From Ruegeria arenilitoris (GTDB taxonomy: Bacteria; Pseudomonadota; Alphaproteobacteria; Rhodobacterales; Rhodobacteraceae): a DNA stretch of 64,000 nucleotides. The notes beneath the pieces were generated by a model, which ran no database searches, had not been told where the DNA came from, and saw nothing but the letters and a program-made list of their open reading frames with translations. Within the stretch, counting starts at the first letter, position 1. Each line of letters opens with the position of its first letter. Location: the NCBI RefSeq assembly GCF_013035425.1, contig NZ_WQHX01000004.1:62001-126000 (forward strand). The letters are read 5' to 3'. The position numbers and the translations under genes were made by a program. This document shows, one piece after another, positions 39,008 through 48,393 of this stretch.

Positions 39008-39781
39008 ATGAAGTTGCTTCTCGCCACGTGTTTCTTTTTAGTTCCGGCAGCGGTCAGCGCGAAATGCGTTGTCCTGTTGCACGGCTTGGCACGCACTGAG
39101 GCTTCATTTTCTGTTATGGAGCAGCTCTTCAAAGCGCACGGCTACACAGTTGTGCGGCCCGGATATCCTTCGACAGACCTGCCGATATATGATTTGGCCA
39201 ACCAGACGTTGCCCGAAGCATTTATGGGTTGTGGGGACGACAAAGCCAACGTGGTTGCGCATTCCATGGGCGGCATCCTTTTGCGTTACTGGATGCAAGA
39301 CAATCAGCCGGAAAATCTGGGCCGAGTGGTAATGTTGGGTCCGCCAAATCAGGGTAGTCAATTGGTAGACGAGTTGGGGGACTGGGAAGTCTTTGGCCTG
39401 CTGCACGGCCCTGCGGGGCTGGCATTGGGGACCGGTCCAGAAGGCGTTCCACGCCTCCTGCCGCCGGTTGAATTTGAGCTCGGGGTAATTGCCGGTGAAA
39501 ACTCGCTGAATCCCTTCTTTTCCTCGCTGATTGATGGACCAGATGATGGCAAAGTCTCAGTGGAGACCACCAAGGTCGACGGCATGTCCGATCACATCGT
39601 AATGCCGGTGACACATACTTTTATGATGAATAACCCACGTGTGATGGCGCAAGCGCTTCACTTTATCGAGTTTGGAGAGTTCGACCCCCAAATTACTTGG
39701 CTGGATGGGGTTTTGGACGTGATCGACGAAATCTGTATTGGCCAAGATTGTGCAGAACCAGCTTCGGATTCGACTAGATGA
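39008..39781 (+). CDS. Exported alpha/beta hydrolase, lipase-like
   Basis: A 257-residue protein with a short signal peptide ([18 protein letters not shown]) and an alpha/beta hydrolase core: [15 protein letters not shown] (oxyanion HG), [15 protein letters not shown] (nucleophile Ser in G-x-S-like AHSMGG), [32 protein letters not shown] (catalytic acid region and His). Closest in style to triacylglycerol lipases and esterases. The stop overlaps the next gene, phnM, in ATGA, so the two are translationally coupled. Confidence 0.85.
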   Translation: MKLLLATCFFLVPAAVSAKCVVLLHGLARTEASFSVMEQLFKAHGYTVVRPGYPSTDLPIYDLANQTLPEAFMGCGDDKANVVAHSMGGILLRYWMQDNQPENLGRVVMLGPPNQGSQLVDELGDWEVFGLLHGPAGLALGTGPEGVPRLLPPVEFELGVIAGENSLNPFFSSLIDGPDDGKVSVETTKVDGMSDHIVMPVTHTFMMNNPRVMAQALHFIEFGEFDPQITWLDGVLDVIDEICIGQDCAEPASDSTR

Positions 39782-40929
39782 CGGCACTGGAGTTGACGTT
39801 TTCCGGTGCAGATGTGCTGTTGCCGGAGTATGGCTTAGCTCGCGCTGACCTTAGCATTGCTGATGGTTTGGTGCAGTCAAAACAAACTGGGCGTTGCATA
39901 GATTTATCCGGGTATATCGTTTTACCCGGAATAGTTGACCTGCATGGTGACGGGTTCGAGCGCCATATTGCTCCGCGACGTGGAGCAATGAAGCAGATTG
40001 CCGAAGGCATACTTTCGGTTGAGGCGGAACTGGCCGCAAATGGAATTACGACTGCTGTCTTGGCCCAATTCCACAGCTGGGAGGGCGGGGTTCGCGGCCC
40101 GGAATTTGCTGATCAAGTTTTCAGGGGTATCTCTGAGGTCAAAGATAGTGTTGTTACCGATCTGATCCCGCAGTTGCGATTTGAAACGCATATGCTTGAC
40201 GATTTCGCGGGACTACCTGAACGCGTCGCCGCGTGGGAGGTTCCCTATTTGGTTTTCAATGATCACTTGCCGCATGACCGACTGGCCGAAGGGCGCACGC
40301 CACCGCGACTTACCGGGCAAGCATTGAAAGCTGGTCGCAGTCCAGAGAACCACTTTGAGTTGCTGAAGACCTTACATGCGCGCCGAAACGAAGTTCCTGC
40401 GGCATTGGATGAACTTTGCATGGCCCTTGCCGCGAATGGTGTCCGATTGGGTAGCCACGACGACGCGACCGCTGAAACCAGATCGCAATGGCGTACGCGC
40501 GGAGTACGAATATCTGAGTTCCCTGAAACACTTGTTGCCGCAGAAGCGGCGCGGCAAGAAGGGGATTTCATCGTACTTGGATCCCCAAATGTAGTACGCG
40601 GGGGATCGCACAAAGGAAACGTGAGCGCGCTTGACTTAATTTCGATGGGTCTGTGCGATGCCCTTGCTTCTGATTACCATTACCCAAGCCCGCGTCGCGC
40701 GGCTCTGATGTTGGCAAATAGCGGGCTTATGGATTTGGCTGGCGCTTGGAATCTCGTATCTTCTGGCCCCGCGCGCGTGTTGGGAAAGACTGATCGAGGG
40801 TCTTTATCAACCGGAAAACGTGCAGATTTGGTGATATTGGACTCCAAAACGTTCCGGGTTGCGGCCACTTTGTCCGCTGGGCGGGTAAGTTATATGTCGG
40901 GCGACATTGCCACACGGTTTGCTGCCTAA
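39778..40929 (+). CDS. phnM: Alpha-D-ribose 1-methylphosphonate 5-triphosphate diphosphatase PhnM
   Basis: Amidohydrolase-fold enzyme that removes pyrophosphate from ribose 1-methylphosphonate 5-triphosphate in the C-P lyase pathway. The 383-residue protein has the metal motif [57 protein letters not shown], and [13 protein letters not shown], ending in [11 protein letters not shown]. No other phn gene is in the window, so this is an orphan copy or has taken on another role. It is coupled to the lipase-like gene. Confidence 0.88.
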   Translation: MTALELTFSGADVLLPEYGLARADLSIADGLVQSKQTGRCIDLSGYIVLPGIVDLHGDGFERHIAPRRGAMKQIAEGILSVEAELAANGITTAVLAQFHSWEGGVRGPEFADQVFRGISEVKDSVVTDLIPQLRFETHMLDDFAGLPERVAAWEVPYLVFNDHLPHDRLAEGRTPPRLTGQALKAGRSPENHFELLKTLHARRNEVPAALDELCMALAANGVRLGSHDDATAETRSQWRTRGVRISEFPETLVAAEAARQEGDFIVLGSPNVVRGGSHKGNVSALDLISMGLCDALASDYHYPSPRRAALMLANSGLMDLAGAWNLVSSGPARVLGKTDRGSLSTGKRADLVILDSKTFRVAATLSAGRVSYMSGDIATRFAA

Positions 40930-40966
40930 AATCCAATGACGGCCTACTGGGTATTCTTAGGGCGCG

Positions 40967-42034
40967 TCAGCGAATGACGCGGTTGAAATGTCCCATCTTT
41001 CGACCGGCCTTGACCTCAGCCTTGCCATAAAGATGTAAGGCCACATCTCGTTCCCGCACAAGGTCAGCCACCCTATTCATGTCGTCGCCAATCAGGTTTT
41101 CCATCACCACATCCGAATGACGCTGTCCATCGCCCAGAGGCCACCCTGCAACCGCTCGAATATGCTGCTCGAATTGATCCACAGCACATCCATTCTGCGT
41201 CCAGTGTCCAGAATTATGCACCCGAGGCGCGATCTCGTTCACGATCAGGCCTTCTGCTGTCACGAACAGCTCGACTCCCATTACGCCCACGTAATCCAAC
41301 GCGTTCAATATGTTGGCCGCAAGTAAAACCGCGTCTGTGCGCATCGCGGGTGGGAGACGAGCCGGGACTGTCGTCGTATGCAAGATGCCATTGCGGTGAA
41401 CGTTTTCGCCCGGATCGAAACATGAAACTTGGCCGTCCAATCCCCGCGCGGCAATAATTGAAATTTCATGGCTGAAGTCGATGAAACCTTCGAGGATGGC
41501 AGGCGCTCCGGCCATCTCCGAAAGCGCTGTTTCAGCATCTTCGGGTCTTAGCAGCCTGACCTGACCTTTTCCATCATAGCCAAACCTGCGGGTCTTTAGA
41601 ATTGCTGGAGCACCAATCTGTTCAATTGAAATACGCAAACTTTCGAGATCGGTGACATCGGCGAACGGTGCTGTTCGGAGCCCAAGACCCTGCAGAAAGG
41701 CTTTTTCGGTCAGACGATCCTGACTAACACGCAAAGCCTCGCGTCCCGGATGGATTGGGCGGTGAGCCTCCAGCAGGTCCAAGGTTTCGGTCGGGATGTT
41801 TTCGAACTCGTAAGTGATGACGTCCACCGAAGCAGCAAAGGATGTCAGCGCATCGGCATCGTCATACGCGGCAGTTGTTACATGGGCAGCCACCTGGCCC
41901 GCAGGCGGGTTAGGGCCGGGCTCGTAGATGTGGCTTGCAAATCCCAGTCGGGCTGCAGCAACCGAGAGCATCCGCCCAAGCTGACCACCACCCAAAATCC
42001 CGACTTTCGCCCCTGGTTGCAGTGCCTTACTCAT
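40967..42034 (-). CDS. purK: 5-(carboxyamino)imidazole ribonucleotide synthase
   Basis: ATP-grasp enzyme that carboxylates AIR with bicarbonate in purine synthesis. The 355-residue protein starts [25 protein letters not shown] and has [73 protein letters not shown]. The start is ATG at 42034, inside the end of purE (eight-base overlap). It ends facing phnM, 37 bases away. Confidence 0.96.
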   Translation of the reverse strand: MSKALQPGAKVGILGGGQLGRMLSVAAARLGFASHIYEPGPNPPAGQVAAHVTTAAYDDADALTSFAASVDVITYEFENIPTETLDLLEAHRPIHPGREALRVSQDRLTEKAFLQGLGLRTAPFADVTDLESLRISIEQIGAPAILKTRRFGYDGKGQVRLLRPEDAETALSEMAGAPAILEGFIDFSHEISIIAARGLDGQVSCFDPGENVHRNGILHTTTVPARLPPAMRTDAVLLAANILNALDYVGVMGVELFVTAEGLIVNEIAPRVHNSGHWTQNGCAVDQFEQHIRAVAGWPLGDGQRHSDVVMENLIGDDMNRVADLVRERDVALHLYGKAEVKAGRKMGHFNRVIR

Positions 42035-42515
42035 CAACAGGTTCCTCAGGAATAGAAGCGGACAACGCGTCACGCCAGGCGTCCAGCCGTTTGGCGAGCT
42101 CTTCGTCCTGTAAGGCAAGAATGCCTGCTGCCATCAACCCTGCATTTGATGCTCCAGCCGATCCAATGGCCATTGTTGCAACCGGGAAGCCCTTGGGCAT
42201 CTGAACGATTGAATAAAGTGAATCAACGCCCGACAACGCGCGGGTTTGCACAGGAACACCGAGAACCGGTACCCGTGTTTTCGAAGCCATCATGCCGGGT
42301 AAATGGGCTGCTCCTCCTGCGCCGGCGATTATCACCTGCAACCCGCGTGACACAGCGCTTTTTCCGTATTCCCATAACCGATCCGGGGTACGATGAGCTG
42401 AGACAATGCGTTTTTCATAAGCGATGCCCAGTTCATCAAGAATATTGGCGGCTTCCTTCATGGTGGACCAGTCCGACTGGCTGCCCATGATGATTCCAAC
42501 TTTGATCTCGCCCAT
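42027..42515 (-). CDS. purE: N5-carboxyaminoimidazole ribonucleotide mutase
   Basis: Converts N5-CAIR to CAIR, the step after PurK. The 162-residue protein has [54 protein letters not shown] and [23 protein letters not shown]. purE and purK overlap by eight bases and form an operon; no promoter was assigned. Confidence 0.96.
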   Translation of the reverse strand: MGEIKVGIIMGSQSDWSTMKEAANILDELGIAYEKRIVSAHRTPDRLWEYGKSAVSRGLQVIIAGAGGAAHLPGMMASKTRVPVLGVPVQTRALSGVDSLYSIVQMPKGFPVATMAIGSAGASNAGLMAAGILALQDEELAKRLDAWRDALSASIPEEPVDE

Positions 42516-42590
42516 CCGCCAGCACTCCGCCCTTAGAAAGAGCGCGCACTATAGCCAAATCCACCTTGGTGGCAATGTAGAGCAGGGTTT

Positions 42591-42815
42591 TCAGGCGATG
42601 ATATCTGGGGTCAGACGATCCTCGATCAATCTAATAATGTCTTTGAGGCGAAGTTTCTGCTTTTTCAGCCGTTTTATTGTTAATTGATCTGATGTACCCT
42701 TGGCCTGCAGTGCTTCAATCGCTTCGTCAAGATCGCGGTGTTGCCGTCGAAATACTTCGAGTTCGACCCTCAAAACCTCGTCAGTCTTCATGGAAATGTC
42801 AGTGGGCGCATTCAT
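42591..42815 (-). CDS. YdcH family (DUF465) protein
   Basis: A 74-residue, highly charged helical protein, VLRVELEVFRRQHRDLDEAIEAL and QLTIKRLKKQKLRLKDIIRLIEDRLTPDIIA, matching the DUF465/YdcH family of small coiled-coil proteins of unknown role. The start MNAPTDISMKTDEV at 42815 was chosen; a second Met eight residues later is an alternative. It is divergent from hsp20. Confidence 0.88.
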   Translation of the reverse strand: MNAPTDISMKTDEVLRVELEVFRRQHRDLDEAIEALQAKGTSDQLTIKRLKKQKLRLKDIIRLIEDRLTPDIIA

Positions 42816-42948
42816 GGGCGACTCATGTTTTTGGCGGTGCTTCCCACACAAGATAGTGTCTTGATTTGAATCGGGCCAGCCCTTGTGGACATCCTGAATT
42901 GTTCCCATATGTTATTGCAAGCGGTTGCCAGAACGGGGCCGCCACATA

Positions 42949-42971
42949 CGTCGCTTTGGCAAAAAAGGACG
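42949..42971 (+). promoter_or_regulatory. Hairpin covering the hsp20 ribosome binding site, candidate RNA thermometer
   Basis: CGTC (42949-42952), a bulged G, and CTTT (42954-42957) pair with AAAG (42964-42967) and GACG (42968-42971) around GGCAAA. The Shine-Dalgarno AAAGGA is inside the right arm. A single bulged G facing the SD and weak A-U pairs are features of ROSE-type thermometers in alphaproteobacterial small heat-shock genes. The loop and lengths differ from the classical ROSE element, so this is a candidate only. Confidence 0.4.
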
Positions 42972-42978
42972 AATATAC

Positions 42979-43392
42979 GTGTCGAAACTTACTCTTGGCT
43001 CATACCCGCATCTTTTGGGGTTCGAGCAGTTGGAACGCCTTTTGGAGCGGTCAGCAAAGGCCGGAAACGAAGGATATCCACCCTACAATATCGAGCAGAC
43101 TTCTGATTTTTCATATCGAATTACTCTGGCGGTGGCAGGGTTTGCCGAAGAGGACCTGTCGATTACGATCGAGGATCGTCAACTTGTGATCCGTGGCCGT
43201 CAAAACGACGACAGCGAGGGTCGTATATTCTTGCATCGTGGTATTGCGGCACGTCAGTTTCAGCGCATGTTTGTGTTGGCCGACGGGGTCGAAGTGGGCG
43301 AAGCGATAATGGAAAATGGTCTGTTGCACGTGGATCTGACCCGCGCCGTTCCTGAAACCGTGGTGCAAACAATCAACATAAAAAAGGGGTAA
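42979..43392 (+). CDS. Small heat shock protein, Hsp20/alpha-crystallin family
   Basis: A 137-residue holdase. The alpha-crystallin domain runs from YPPYNIEQTSDFSYRITLAVAGFAEEDLSITIEDRQLVIRGRQ to EAIMENGLLHVDLTRAVPE, the last with the family GLL motif; no C-terminal I-x-I tail is obvious beyond TINIKKG, which contains I-N-I. The start is GTG at 42979, nine bases after AAAGGA, inside a predicted hairpin. A DUF1150 gene follows five bases after, as in other Rhodobacteraceae. Confidence 0.93.
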   Translation: MSKLTLGSYPHLLGFEQLERLLERSAKAGNEGYPPYNIEQTSDFSYRITLAVAGFAEEDLSITIEDRQLVIRGRQNDDSEGRIFLHRGIAARQFQRMFVLADGVEVGEAIMENGLLHVDLTRAVPETVVQTINIKKG

Positions 43393-43397
43393 GGGCT

Positions 43398-43622
43398 ATG
43401 AATACACCTATTGAACTCAACACCGAAGGTGACCGCATCGTTTACGTCAAAACGGTCGAGGTTGCTGACCTGCCAAGCGATCTTAGGGATCAGGCGGGCG
43501 ATTTGGACCAACTTTATGCCGTACACGATTCTGATGGACAACGATTGGCGCTGGTAGCGGACCGAAAGCTTGCATTCGTTTTGGCGCGCCAGAATGATAT
43601 GTCTCCTGTCCCGGTACACTGA
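43398..43622 (+). CDS. DUF1150 family protein
   Basis: A 74-residue acidic protein (MNTPIELNTEGDRIVYVKTVEVADLPSDLRDQAGDLDQLYAVHDSDGQRLALVADRKLAFVLARQNDM) of the alphaproteobacterial DUF1150 family. LYAVHDSDGQRLALVADRKLAFVLAR is the conserved core. Its place right behind hsp20, with a five-base gap, suggests a role in the heat-shock response, but no function is established as far as I know. Confidence 0.88.
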   Translation: MNTPIELNTEGDRIVYVKTVEVADLPSDLRDQAGDLDQLYAVHDSDGQRLALVADRKLAFVLARQNDMSPVPVH

Positions 43623-43671
43623 ATCGTCGACGAGGTAAAATTCACTATATAAATGACGTGACATTCCTGCC

Positions 43672-43710
43672 GGGTCGGGCAATGGATGTGCCCTGATGGG
43701 GTGCGACCCC
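43672..43710 (+). promoter_or_regulatory. Structured leader of phzF-like gene
   Basis: GGGTCG at 43672-43677 can pair with CGACCC at 43704-43709, and GGGC 43677-43680 with GCCC 43690-43693; alternatively GGGGT 43698-43702 pairs with ACCCC 43706-43710. The mutually exclusive pairings lie 30-70 bases before the ATG at 43741. No known riboswitch class was recognised. Confidence 0.3.
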
Positions 43711-43740
43711 GAGCCAACTTAAGGAGACGCGGGAATAATC

Positions 43741-44619
43741 ATGAGCTGGTTTGATTTTGATTGGGTAGATGCGTTTACCGACCGCCCATTTGGTGGAAAC
43801 GGGTGCGCCGTGGTTCATGATGCGGCGCATCTGCCGGATGACGTTTGCACGTCATTCGTGCGCGAAACCTCTTTGGTGGAGTGCACCTTTACCGGACCAT
43901 CCGACATCGCTGATGTTCGTGTCCGGTATTTTTTGGCCAGCAGGGAAATTCCTTTCGCCGGGCATCCAACGATTGCCACGGTTCAAGCACTTCGTGCACG
44001 TAACCTGTTTTCAGGCGACAGTTTAACTCTGGAGACAGGTGCGGGAATCGTCTCTATCCACCTGAAAGGTGATGAAATTGAGATGACGCAGGTCGCGCCC
44101 GAGTTTGGTGATTATGTCCCGGTTGATCTTGTCGCTGCTGCGATAGGCCTACCCGCAGAGGCTATAATTTCACCACCGCAATTTGTTTCTACCGGACTGC
44201 CCTGTTGCGTCACGATTCTGCGCGACCACGATGCCTTGCGCGCCGCGCGGCTTGCTTTGGACCCATTGTCCAAAATCGCAGAGTCGGTAGGTCTTTCCGG
44301 TTCGGATTTGGCCGAACCTTTCCTGGTGACACTGAAAGGTGCGACTATCGCAGGGGATACCTTTTCACGCCTTCTTATGGTACCGCCCAGCCCGCCCGAG
44401 GACCCTTTTACAGGTTCCGCTACTGGAGCCATGGCCGCCTATCTTTGGCGTCACGGTTTAATGCAAAAAGATACCTTCATAGCCGAGCAAGGACACGATA
44501 TGGGTCGGCCTGGGCAAGCAACGGTGACCCGTGTAGGACCAACAGATGCAATGACTGGCGTAAAGGTAGCTGGTCAAGGATTCGTCCTGATGCGTGGGCA
44601 GGTGGATCTCCCGGTTTAG
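43741..44619 (+). CDS. PhzF family isomerase-like protein
   Basis: A 292-residue protein of the PhzF/diaminopimelate-epimerase fold. It opens FDWVDAFTDRPFGGNGCAVV, with RETSLVECTF carrying the conserved Glu47 that PhzF uses as acid/base, REIPFAGHPTIATVQALRA, and the second domain with EDPFTGSATGAMAAYLWRHG. In Pseudomonas PhzF isomerises DHHA in phenazine synthesis; most bacterial homologues, including this one with no phenazine genes nearby, have unknown substrates. AAGGAG precedes the ATG. Confidence 0.9.
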   Translation: MSWFDFDWVDAFTDRPFGGNGCAVVHDAAHLPDDVCTSFVRETSLVECTFTGPSDIADVRVRYFLASREIPFAGHPTIATVQALRARNLFSGDSLTLETGAGIVSIHLKGDEIEMTQVAPEFGDYVPVDLVAAAIGLPAEAIISPPQFVSTGLPCCVTILRDHDALRAARLALDPLSKIAESVGLSGSDLAEPFLVTLKGATIAGDTFSRLLMVPPSPPEDPFTGSATGAMAAYLWRHGLMQKDTFIAEQGHDMGRPGQATVTRVGPTDAMTGVKVAGQGFVLMRGQVDLPV

Positions 44620-44712
44620 GCAACATATCAAGAGCAGCCTGTTCCTTTTCATCAGCACAGTCACCGATGCATGTCCAACGCTTGGTACCATGCTGTCGCT
44701 TTGTCCTGAAAA

Positions 44713-44742
44713 GGGTGTCTATGAAGACACCACCCTAATTTT
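44713..44742. terminator. Hairpin between convergent phzF-like and sat genes
   Basis: GGTGTCT at 44714-44720 pairs with AGACACC at 44725-44731 around ATGA. It is followed on the plus strand by CCCTAATTTTA, and on the minus strand by CCTTTTCAGG. A modest bidirectional terminator. Confidence 0.6.
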
Positions 44743-46456
44743 ACCCTGCAATCAGGCCCATACTCTCCAGTTTAAGCAGAACCTGATGGGCGCAATTGTC
44801 CACTTCGACATTTTCTGTTTCAACGCGCAACTCAGGATCTGCTGGAACATCATAAGGGTCAGAGATTCCGGTGAATTCCTTGATTTTCCCCTCGCGGGCA
44901 AGTTTGTACAAACCTTTACGGTCGCGGCGTTCACATTCTTCAATGCTTGTTGCAACATGCACTTCACAGAAAGCGCCAAATTTCTCAATCTCTTCACGAA
45001 CCGCGCGACGGGTGGTCTCGTAGGGTGCAATTGGGGCGCAAATTGCAATTCCGCCATTTTTGGTGATCTCACTGGCGACATAGCCGATCCGGCGGATGTT
45101 CAGGTCGCGATGTTCTTTCGAAAAGCCCAACTCGGACGAAAGGTTTTTCCTGACTATATCGCCATCCAACAGCGTCACTGGGCGGTCACCCATCTCCATC
45201 AGCTTGACCATCAACGCATTGGCAATAGTGGATTTACCCGAGCCGGAAAAACCGGTGAAAAAGACGGTAAAGCCTTGTTGCGAGCGTGGTGGAAAGCGGT
45301 TGCGCAACTCCTGTACGACCTCGGGGAAAGAGAACCATTCCGGAATATCCAATCCCTCGCGCAAACGGCGACGTAGTTCAGTGCCTGAGATGTTCAGGAT
45401 CGTAACCTGGTCTTTGTCCAGGATTTCGTCATGAGGTTCGTATTGCGCCCGTTCCTGCACATAAACCATCTGTTTGAAATCAACCATTTCGACGCCAATT
45501 TCATCTTGGAATTTGCGGAACAAATCCTGAGCGTCATACGGGCCGTAAAAGTCGTCGCCCTTGCTGTTTTTGCCAGGGCCAGCATGGTCGCGGCCAACGA
45601 TGAAATGGGTGCAACCGTGATTGGCGCGGATCAGGCCATGCCAGACGGCCTCACGTGGGCCGGCCATGCGCATTGCTAGGTTCACCAAAGACATTGAGGT
45701 CGTGGATGCAGGGTACTTGTCCAAAACGGCCTCGTAACAACGCACGCGGGTAAAGTGATCTACGTCGCCCGGTTTGGTCATCCCAACGACAGGATGGATC
45801 AACAAGTTGGCCTGAGCTTCTTTTGCAGCGCGGAAAGTCAGTTCCTGATGCGCCCGGTGCAGTGGATTTCGCGTTTGGAATGCCACGATGCGACGCCAAC
45901 CCAGTTTACGGAAATAAGCACGCAACTCGTTCGGTGTGTCCCGGCGAGCTTTGAAGTCATAGTGGACAGGCTGTTGGATACCTGTAACTGGGCCGCCCAA
46001 GTAAACTTTCCCGGCCGCATTGTGCAGATAGTTCACCGCAGGGTGCGCTTGGTCATCTGTGCCAAAGACCATCTTGGCCTCGTGATGCTTGTCCGGCATC
46101 CAGCGGTCGGTCACGGTCATTGTGCCCAGGATAACCCCTTCGAGATCGCGCAAAGCAATGTCCTGTCCCAGTTGAATCCGCTCGGCAAAATCCTCGCTGA
46201 CATCCAACGTGATTGGCATCGGCCACAAGGTACCGTCAGCAAGCCGCATATTATCTACGACGTTGTCGTAGTCAGCTTCGCTCAGGAACCCTTTTAATGG
46301 ATTGAAACCGCCATTCATCAACAGCTCCAGATCGCAGATCTGGCGCGGCGTCAGATCCCAGCCTGTCAGATCTGCTGCTTCGGCCTTAAGTTTTTGAGCT
46401 GACTCATAAGACACGTAAAGCTCAGGGATTGGTGCCAGGTTGCTTAACATCGTCAT
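44741..46456 (-). CDS. sat: Bifunctional sulfate adenylyltransferase / adenylylsulfate kinase
   Basis: Converts sulfate to APS and then PAPS for assimilation. The 571-residue protein has the ATP sulfurylase part first, with QTRNPLH at 194-200 and GRDHAGPG at 288-295, both substrate-binding motifs, then the APS kinase part from about 395 with P-loop GFSGSGKS at 402-409, LLDGDIVRKNLSSELGFSKEHRDLNIRRIGYVA, and CAPIAPYETTRRAVRE. The fusion order, sulfurylase then kinase, is the one found in many alphaproteobacteria. ATG at 46456 is followed by a second in-frame ATG at 46450. No cysDN is adjacent. Confidence 0.95.
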   Translation of the reverse strand: MTMLSNLAPIPELYVSYESAQKLKAEAADLTGWDLTPRQICDLELLMNGGFNPLKGFLSEADYDNVVDNMRLADGTLWPMPITLDVSEDFAERIQLGQDIALRDLEGVILGTMTVTDRWMPDKHHEAKMVFGTDDQAHPAVNYLHNAAGKVYLGGPVTGIQQPVHYDFKARRDTPNELRAYFRKLGWRRIVAFQTRNPLHRAHQELTFRAAKEAQANLLIHPVVGMTKPGDVDHFTRVRCYEAVLDKYPASTTSMSLVNLAMRMAGPREAVWHGLIRANHGCTHFIVGRDHAGPGKNSKGDDFYGPYDAQDLFRKFQDEIGVEMVDFKQMVYVQERAQYEPHDEILDKDQVTILNISGTELRRRLREGLDIPEWFSFPEVVQELRNRFPPRSQQGFTVFFTGFSGSGKSTIANALMVKLMEMGDRPVTLLDGDIVRKNLSSELGFSKEHRDLNIRRIGYVASEITKNGGIAICAPIAPYETTRRAVREEIEKFGAFCEVHVATSIEECERRDRKGLYKLAREGKIKEFTGISDPYDVPADPELRVETENVEVDNCAHQVLLKLESMGLIAG

Positions 46457-46517
46457 AGGAATACTCGTATCTGTTAGATTTTCACGTTTTTCGAAGTGTT
46501 GCCAAACGATGTGCCCC

Positions 46518-46535
46518 GGACTTTCGACAAAGTCC
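46518..46535. repeat. 7-bp hairpin upstream of sat
   Basis: GGACTTT at 46518-46524 and AAAGTCC at 46529-46535 flank CGAC, 62 bases before the sat start and within the 197-base gap after the cyclase gene. It could end the cyclase transcript, though no T-run is present, or belong to the sat leader. Confidence 0.4.
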
Positions 46536-46653
46536 AGAGAACCCCCGAAACAAAGGATGAAATATGAGGTTTTTACGGGACTTGGGAAAAATTCCTAAAC
46601 CTGGAGTTTTTGACAGGTGAATTTTCCCTTGTTTTCAGCTTGGGGGTCGTCTG

Positions 46654-48348
46654 TTAGGCAATTTGTTCTTCTTGCTTTAATCGTAGTTCAAGATCCGAGG
46701 CCCTCTCTACCGGTAACGCTGGCACAGATTCGGAAACGCCGCGAAGCTGGAAATCGCGCAGTTCGTCTGGGTTTGTATCAAGGCCAGCTGCAAGCAAGAC
46801 CGATTGGGAAACGAGGAGTTCGACCCGCAGGGCTTTGGTTTCTGCTTCGAGGCGGCTGGCCACATTGACTGCGTCTCCGATTATTGTTCGGGGCGCGTGT
46901 TTGGCTGCGCCAATCTCACCCAGAACCAGATCACCTGAATGCAGTCCCATGCCTATTCTGATTTCTGGACTACCCTCAGCCTTTAGTTGTTGATTGAAAC
47001 GCTCAAGGGCATGCCCAACCCCCGCTGCGGCATTCAGGCCTGCCAACGCGGAGCTGGCCGCGTCTCGGGTTTCAAACATCGCCAACAGACCATCGCCCAT
47101 GTACTTGTCTACTGTGCCCCCATTTGCGGTGATCGCAGGTACGATGGCGTCGAAAAACCGGTTCAGCAGAAAGACGATATCATATGGCAACTGCCCGGCA
47201 GTTAGGGCGGTGAAGCCGCGCATATCCAAAAAAAGAACCGCTAGCTGCCTTTCCTGCCCTTGACTGGCATGAGCCCTGCCGCGCCCTCCGTCAGGACGAA
47301 AAACTCGGAACACAGTCAAAGGTGCAGTCGGGCGTACCTGACAGGCCAGTCTCATACCATCTGGTGCGCCGACGGCCGACAGGCTTCGGGCCTCAATGTC
47401 ACTTGGTGCCGGTAATTGGTCTCCGCCGTCTTCGACAAATATTCGGCAAGTGGTGCAACGCCCCTTGCCGCCGCACAACGCCGTGTGGGGCACGCCATTT
47501 GCCTGGGATATTTCCAGCAAGGTCATGCCTTTTTCTGAAACGACCTCGGGGCCATTAACATAACGCACCCGAACGGAATGCCGTCGGCGCCAAAACTTGC
47601 GTCCTAGATAAGTCAATCCGGTCAAAGCCAGTGCCAACCAGAATACCGTCATCGATGTGTCGGTGACGCCAAATAATGCATCGAACTCTTCTGGAGAAGG
47701 CCAATTGTAATGCTCAATATATTGTTCGCGTAATAACGGGTCGGCAAAGTCTGCCCACAATCGGCGCCCCTCGGTCAACACCCCTGCGAGCGCAAAACCC
47801 GGAACAAAAACGGCAAATCCAATTAGGTATGGCACAATTGCCCGCCACCAAGCGGTTAAACGAAGCCACATATGCAAGCCAATGCACCCATGTATCCAAA
47901 CCAGTAGGATCAGCAAACTCTGCATCCAGATGGCAGTGCTGGGCCACATCAAGATTATGATGTATCCCATTTCGTCATTGACGTCATAGATTTCATGAGC
48001 GTAACGCGTTTGCACAATATGCGCGATCAGCTGAACGGGAATCAGTAATCCGAGAACAGCTTGCAACGCCATACTGAATGGCATCCGAAGCGTCCGACGT
48101 TGGGCCAAAGATAGCAAAGCCAGTGCAGCATGGATAAATAAAGCAACATAAAATATGGCACTGAACACATTATGTCGCGAGACCAACTGACGACTTTCTT
48201 GCATCCCATGCAACAGGTCGGTATGAAACAGTCCCAAGCCTATGTTAATAAAGTGGAAAAACGCGAACACAAACAGCACCAGGCCAGTTGCGATCCTAAG
48301 TCGGGTTGCCCATCCGCCGCGCCAAAGTGCGTTTTCCAATGAAATCAT
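46654..48348 (-). CDS. Membrane adenylate cyclase with six-helix histidine-rich anchor and [2Fe-2S] ferredoxin domain
   Basis: A 564-residue class III nucleotidyl cyclase. Residues 1-250 contain about six transmembrane helices studded with histidines (His32, 42, 47, 59, 73, 110, 118, 153, 159), recalling succinate-dehydrogenase-type heme b anchors. Residues 255-355 form a plant-type [2Fe-2S] ferredoxin domain with Cys292, Cys298, Cys301 and Cys336 (CGGKGRCTTC). The catalytic domain from 365 has FLDMRGFT (metal Asp375), DKYMGDG (Lys415, Asp419) and IGDAVNVASRLE, pointing to ATP. A membrane heme-controlled cyclase (CyaC) is known in Sinorhizobium; by analogy this one may sense redox or quinone state. 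Heme binding is inference. It lies between sat and trxB on the same strand. Confidence 0.88.
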   Translation of the reverse strand: MISLENALWRGGWATRLRIATGLVLFVFAFFHFINIGLGLFHTDLLHGMQESRQLVSRHNVFSAIFYVALFIHAALALLSLAQRRTLRMPFSMALQAVLGLLIPVQLIAHIVQTRYAHEIYDVNDEMGYIIILMWPSTAIWMQSLLILLVWIHGCIGLHMWLRLTAWWRAIVPYLIGFAVFVPGFALAGVLTEGRRLWADFADPLLREQYIEHYNWPSPEEFDALFGVTDTSMTVFWLALALTGLTYLGRKFWRRRHSVRVRYVNGPEVVSEKGMTLLEISQANGVPHTALCGGKGRCTTCRIFVEDGGDQLPAPSDIEARSLSAVGAPDGMRLACQVRPTAPLTVFRVFRPDGGRGRAHASQGQERQLAVLFLDMRGFTALTAGQLPYDIVFLLNRFFDAIVPAITANGGTVDKYMGDGLLAMFETRDAASSALAGLNAAAGVGHALERFNQQLKAEGSPEIRIGMGLHSGDLVLGEIGAAKHAPRTIIGDAVNVASRLEAETKALRVELLVSQSVLLAAGLDTNPDELRDFQLRGVSESVPALPVERASDLELRLKQEEQIA

Positions 48349-48393
48349 CCATATCGTGCCCTACTAACGCCGAGTCTGATATGGTGAAGGGCA

